A DNA stretch of 64,000 nt. Source: Flavobacterium sp. ACN2 (GTDB lineage Bacteria; Bacteroidota; Bacteroidia; Flavobacteriales; Flavobacteriaceae). This document shows, one piece after another, positions 62,588 to 64,000 of the stretch. A program made the translations under genes and the position numbers. Numbering within the stretch: the first letter of the stretch is position 1; each line of letters opens with the position of its first letter. Where the stretch lies: the NCBI RefSeq assembly GCF_002303885.1, contig NZ_MRCM01000006.1:62001-126000 (forward strand). Reading direction: 5' to 3'. Below the pieces are notes generated by a model. The model saw only the letters and a list, made by a program, of their open reading frames with translations. It was not told where the DNA came from and did no database searches.

Positions 62588-62631
62588 ACTATAAAAATAG
62601 TGTTTTTTTTAACTATACTATTTTCAATAGT
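62588..62631. promoter_or_regulatory. Pair of ACTAT/ATAGT palindromes upstream of the VOC gene
   Basis: ACTAT-AAAA-ATAGT (62588-62601) and ACTATT-TTC-AATAGT (62617-62631). Two similar inverted repeats spaced about 29 nt apart, suitable for a winged-helix (MarR/HxlR-type) repressor not encoded here. Confidence 0.4.
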
Positions 62632-62789
62632 TTAAGTGCGCTTGATTATTAGAATTTATTCAGAATCGGTTTGAATATCTTGTTGGCGTATTGGGCGAAA
62701 TAAGTGCCAGCGAATAGGGTTAGGGATAACTATTATGGATGTTGCTTATCCAGCGGTTTATAATTAATTTTTATATTTGAGTAATTTAA

Positions 62790-63587
62790 ATGAAGAAAAT
62801 GAGCGAAAAAACGAAACCGTATGTCTTAATAACGGGCGCCAGCAAAGGCATTGGAAAATCTATTGCTTATGAATTGGCTAAACAGGGTTATCCGCTATTG
62901 CTTGTGGCAAGAAGTGACGAGGAATTAAAAGCATTATCTAATGATCTTCAAGATAAATTCCGTATCAATGCTTTTATTTTATCGATTGATCTTTCAACAA
63001 ATGGCGCATCACAAAAAGTAACCGATTGGATAAAAAGTAATAATTACCCACTTGGAATTCTAGTTAATAATGCTGGTTATGGCGTGTGGGGCAATTTTAG
63101 TCAGTCTGCTCTAAGCGATCAGCTTGGCATGATGCAGCTCAACATGAATGTAGTGGTAGAGCTTTCGCATTTATTAGTTCCCATACTTTCAAAACAAAAA
63201 CAAGGCTACATTTTAAATATATCGAGTACCGCTGCCTATCAAGCTGTGCCTACGCTTGCGGTTTATTCCGCTACAAAGGCTTTCGTTCTATCGTTTACCC
63301 GTGCCTTGCGTTTCGAATTGGCTCAAACCTCAATTTCGGTAACCTGTTTTAGTCCAGGTCCAGTTGATACTGGTTTTGCTGCAAGAGCTGGTTTAAGCGC
63401 TTTAAATAAAATGGCAGAAAAGTTTAATATGCAGCCCGATGAAGTGGCAAAAATGGCTGTAAAAGCCATGTTTAGCAAAAAATCTGAAGTTATTCCGGGG
63501 TTTACCAATATCATTTCGGTTTATGCCAACCGCATACTGCCAAAGGCTTTTATCGAAAAAACGGCAGCTGGGATTTATAAAATCTAA
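62790..63587 (+). CDS. SDR-family NAD(P)-dependent oxidoreductase
   Basis: 265 residues of the DltE/YqjQ-like SDR group: VLITGASKGIGKSIAYELA, LVNNAGYGVWG, LNISSTAAY (Ser), YSATKAFVLSFTRAL (YxxxK) and CFSPGPVDTGF. No signal peptide. A TATATTTG -7 box at 62772-62779 places the transcript start close to the ATG, so the mRNA is nearly leaderless. Substrate unknown; probably an acyl or ketone. Confidence 0.92.
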   Translation: MKKMSEKTKPYVLITGASKGIGKSIAYELAKQGYPLLLVARSDEELKALSNDLQDKFRINAFILSIDLSTNGASQKVTDWIKSNNYPLGILVNNAGYGVWGNFSQSALSDQLGMMQLNMNVVVELSHLLVPILSKQKQGYILNISSTAAYQAVPTLAVYSATKAFVLSFTRALRFELAQTSISVTCFSPGPVDTGFAARAGLSALNKMAEKFNMQPDEVAKMAVKAMFSKKSEVIPGFTNIISVYANRILPKAFIEKTAAGIYKI

Positions 63588-63617
63588 TTTTTTTTCGAAA
63601 AAATATAAAAATATTCT

Positions 63618-63647
63618 TTGCAAAAGAAAAAATATATATTATGTTTG
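63618..63647 (+). promoter_or_regulatory. Promoter of the poly-Cys ORF and dioxygenase gene
   Basis: TTG (63618-63620), 19-nt spacer, TATGTTTG (63640-63647): a full consensus match. The predicted transcript begins near 63653, about 20 nt before the ORF with six Cys codons. Confidence 0.7.
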
Positions 63648-63674
63648 TATTAAATTCTACTAATTCTATAGAGT

Positions 63675-63857
63675 ATGTCAGGTAAAAGAAAAAATACGTT
63701 TAATTTTCCTAAAGGTCGAATGCAAGCAAACATGCGAATGTGCTGTTGTTGTTGCTGCAATCTTTTAGACAAAATTATAAACACTATTATTTCATTTATT
63801 AAATCTATATTATCATGGGATCTTCTTATAAAACCTTCACCCTTACTGAGCAATTAA
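63675..63857 (+). CDS. Putative poly-cysteine leader peptide
   Basis: A 60-codon ORF with six consecutive Cys codons (63741-63758, residues 23-28) directly after an R-M pair. Internal in-frame ATGs at 63720, 63732 and 63738 could also start it. The C-terminal part is an amphipathic helix (LLDKIINTIISFIKSIL). It overlaps the first 43 nt of the PhyH-family gene in another frame, so translation of the two is coupled or competing. The R-M-C-C core is shared with the leader ORF at 4554. Likely a Cys-sensing regulatory ORF; a small membrane-active peptide is the alternative. Confidence 0.55.
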   Translation: MSGKRKNTFNFPKGRMQANMRMCCCCCCNLLDKIINTIISFIKSILSWDLLIKPSPLLSN

Positions 63858-64000
63858 CTAATGAGCAAATAAACTTTTTTAACGAACATGGTTTTATCCA
63901 TTTCAAAAAATTCATAAATCCGGAAACGGTTTCATCCATCATTGATGCTTCCAAACAAGTGGAGCAAAAATGGATTGAAAATGACATTAAAAAAATAAAC
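63815..64000 (+). CDS. Phytanoyl-CoA dioxygenase (PhyH) family protein, partial
   Basis: Only the first 62 residues are inside the window. LTEQLTNEQINFFNEHGFIHFKKFINPETVSSIIDASKQVEQKW is the characteristic N-terminal F-x-x-x-G-F-hydrophobic-x3-F pattern of PhyH-type Fe(II)/2-oxoglutarate dioxygenases. The His-x-Asp iron site lies beyond the edge. The start codon is inside the poly-Cys ORF. Members hydroxylate lipids, sulfonates or secondary metabolites; a link to sulfur is suggested only by the leader. Confidence 0.8.
   Translation, partial: MGSSYKTFTLTEQLTNEQINFFNEHGFIHFKKFINPETVSSIIDASKQVEQKWIENDIKKIN

Noticed and set aside
63675..63857. Metallothionein interpretation of the poly-Cys ORF
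   Set aside because: Metallothioneins have spaced CxC/CxxC pairs; six adjacent Cys before an enzyme start fits a leader better.

Overview
The window looks like chromosomal DNA of a Flavobacterium-type member of the Bacteroidota. It is strongly A+T rich. It carries a SusC/SusD pair and several proteins with exported Bacteroidota-type signal peptides. Several genes are preceded by the Bacteroidota primary promoter pattern (TTG, about 17-19 nt, TAnnTTTG), and most genes lack a GG-rich ribosome binding site. I saw no rRNA, tRNA, CRISPR array, prophage or insertion sequence. The repeats present are REP-like palindromes, MITE-like inverted repeats and one heptanucleotide array.

Layout, left to right. 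(1) 1-4.1 kb: the N-terminus of an FAD monooxygenase that carries a DnaJ-like zinc ribbon, a YD-repeat protein, an isochorismatase-type hydrolase and small exported proteins. (2) 4.3-9.4 kb: a SusC/SusD operon behind a long leader containing an 8-codon ORF with tandem Cys codons (MKKRMCCR) and a hairpin. (3) 9.6-21.8 kb: alpha/beta hydrolases, isochorismatases, an HSL-type esterase and an MBL-fold hydrolase around a TPR histidine kinase and a sigma-54 enhancer-binding response regulator. Four nearby gene starts carry sigma-54-like -24/-12 elements, two of them weak. (4) 22.2-27.2 kb: a TolC/HlyD/two-permease export operon without an ATPase, ending in 29 copies of a 7-bp repeat, followed by REP clusters. 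(5) 27.6-33.3 kb: porin, periplasmic asparaginase, aspartate 4-decarboxylase and aspartate:alanine antiporter, an energy-conserving asparagine/aspartate module. (6) 33.7-40.1 kb: a luciferase-like oxidoreductase, a cupin lipoprotein, and a TonB-dependent receptor divergent from a LytS/LytTR two-component pair. (7) 40.3-41.8 kb: a decayed monooxygenase gene and a double GNAT protein. (8) 41.9-45.3 kb: a PL14/PL20-like lipoprotein, then a C39-like/VKOR/thioredoxin fusion next to a double-glycine-leader peptide whose core has the cysteine order of a cystine knot. (9) 45.4-53.0 kb: semialdehyde dehydrogenase, DUF1826 protein, amino-acid permease, MEDS protein, ParDE toxin-antitoxin and a META-domain protein. 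(10) 53.1-57.5 kb: a 1071-residue exported polymorphic-toxin-like protein with a small downstream gene, and an XRE regulator. (11) 57.7-64 kb: Tat-exported aldo/keto reductase, lipoprotein, TetR/SDR pair with matched operators, VOC protein, a second SDR, and at the right edge an ORF with six consecutive Cys codons overlapping the start of a PhyH-family dioxygenase.

Most notable: the knottin-like peptide with its likely oxidative-folding enzyme, the two Cys-codon leader ORFs sharing an R-M-C-C core at opposite ends of the window, the sigma-54 hydrolase cluster, and the toxin/immunity-like pair. All functional statements come from reading the sequence; no database search was run.
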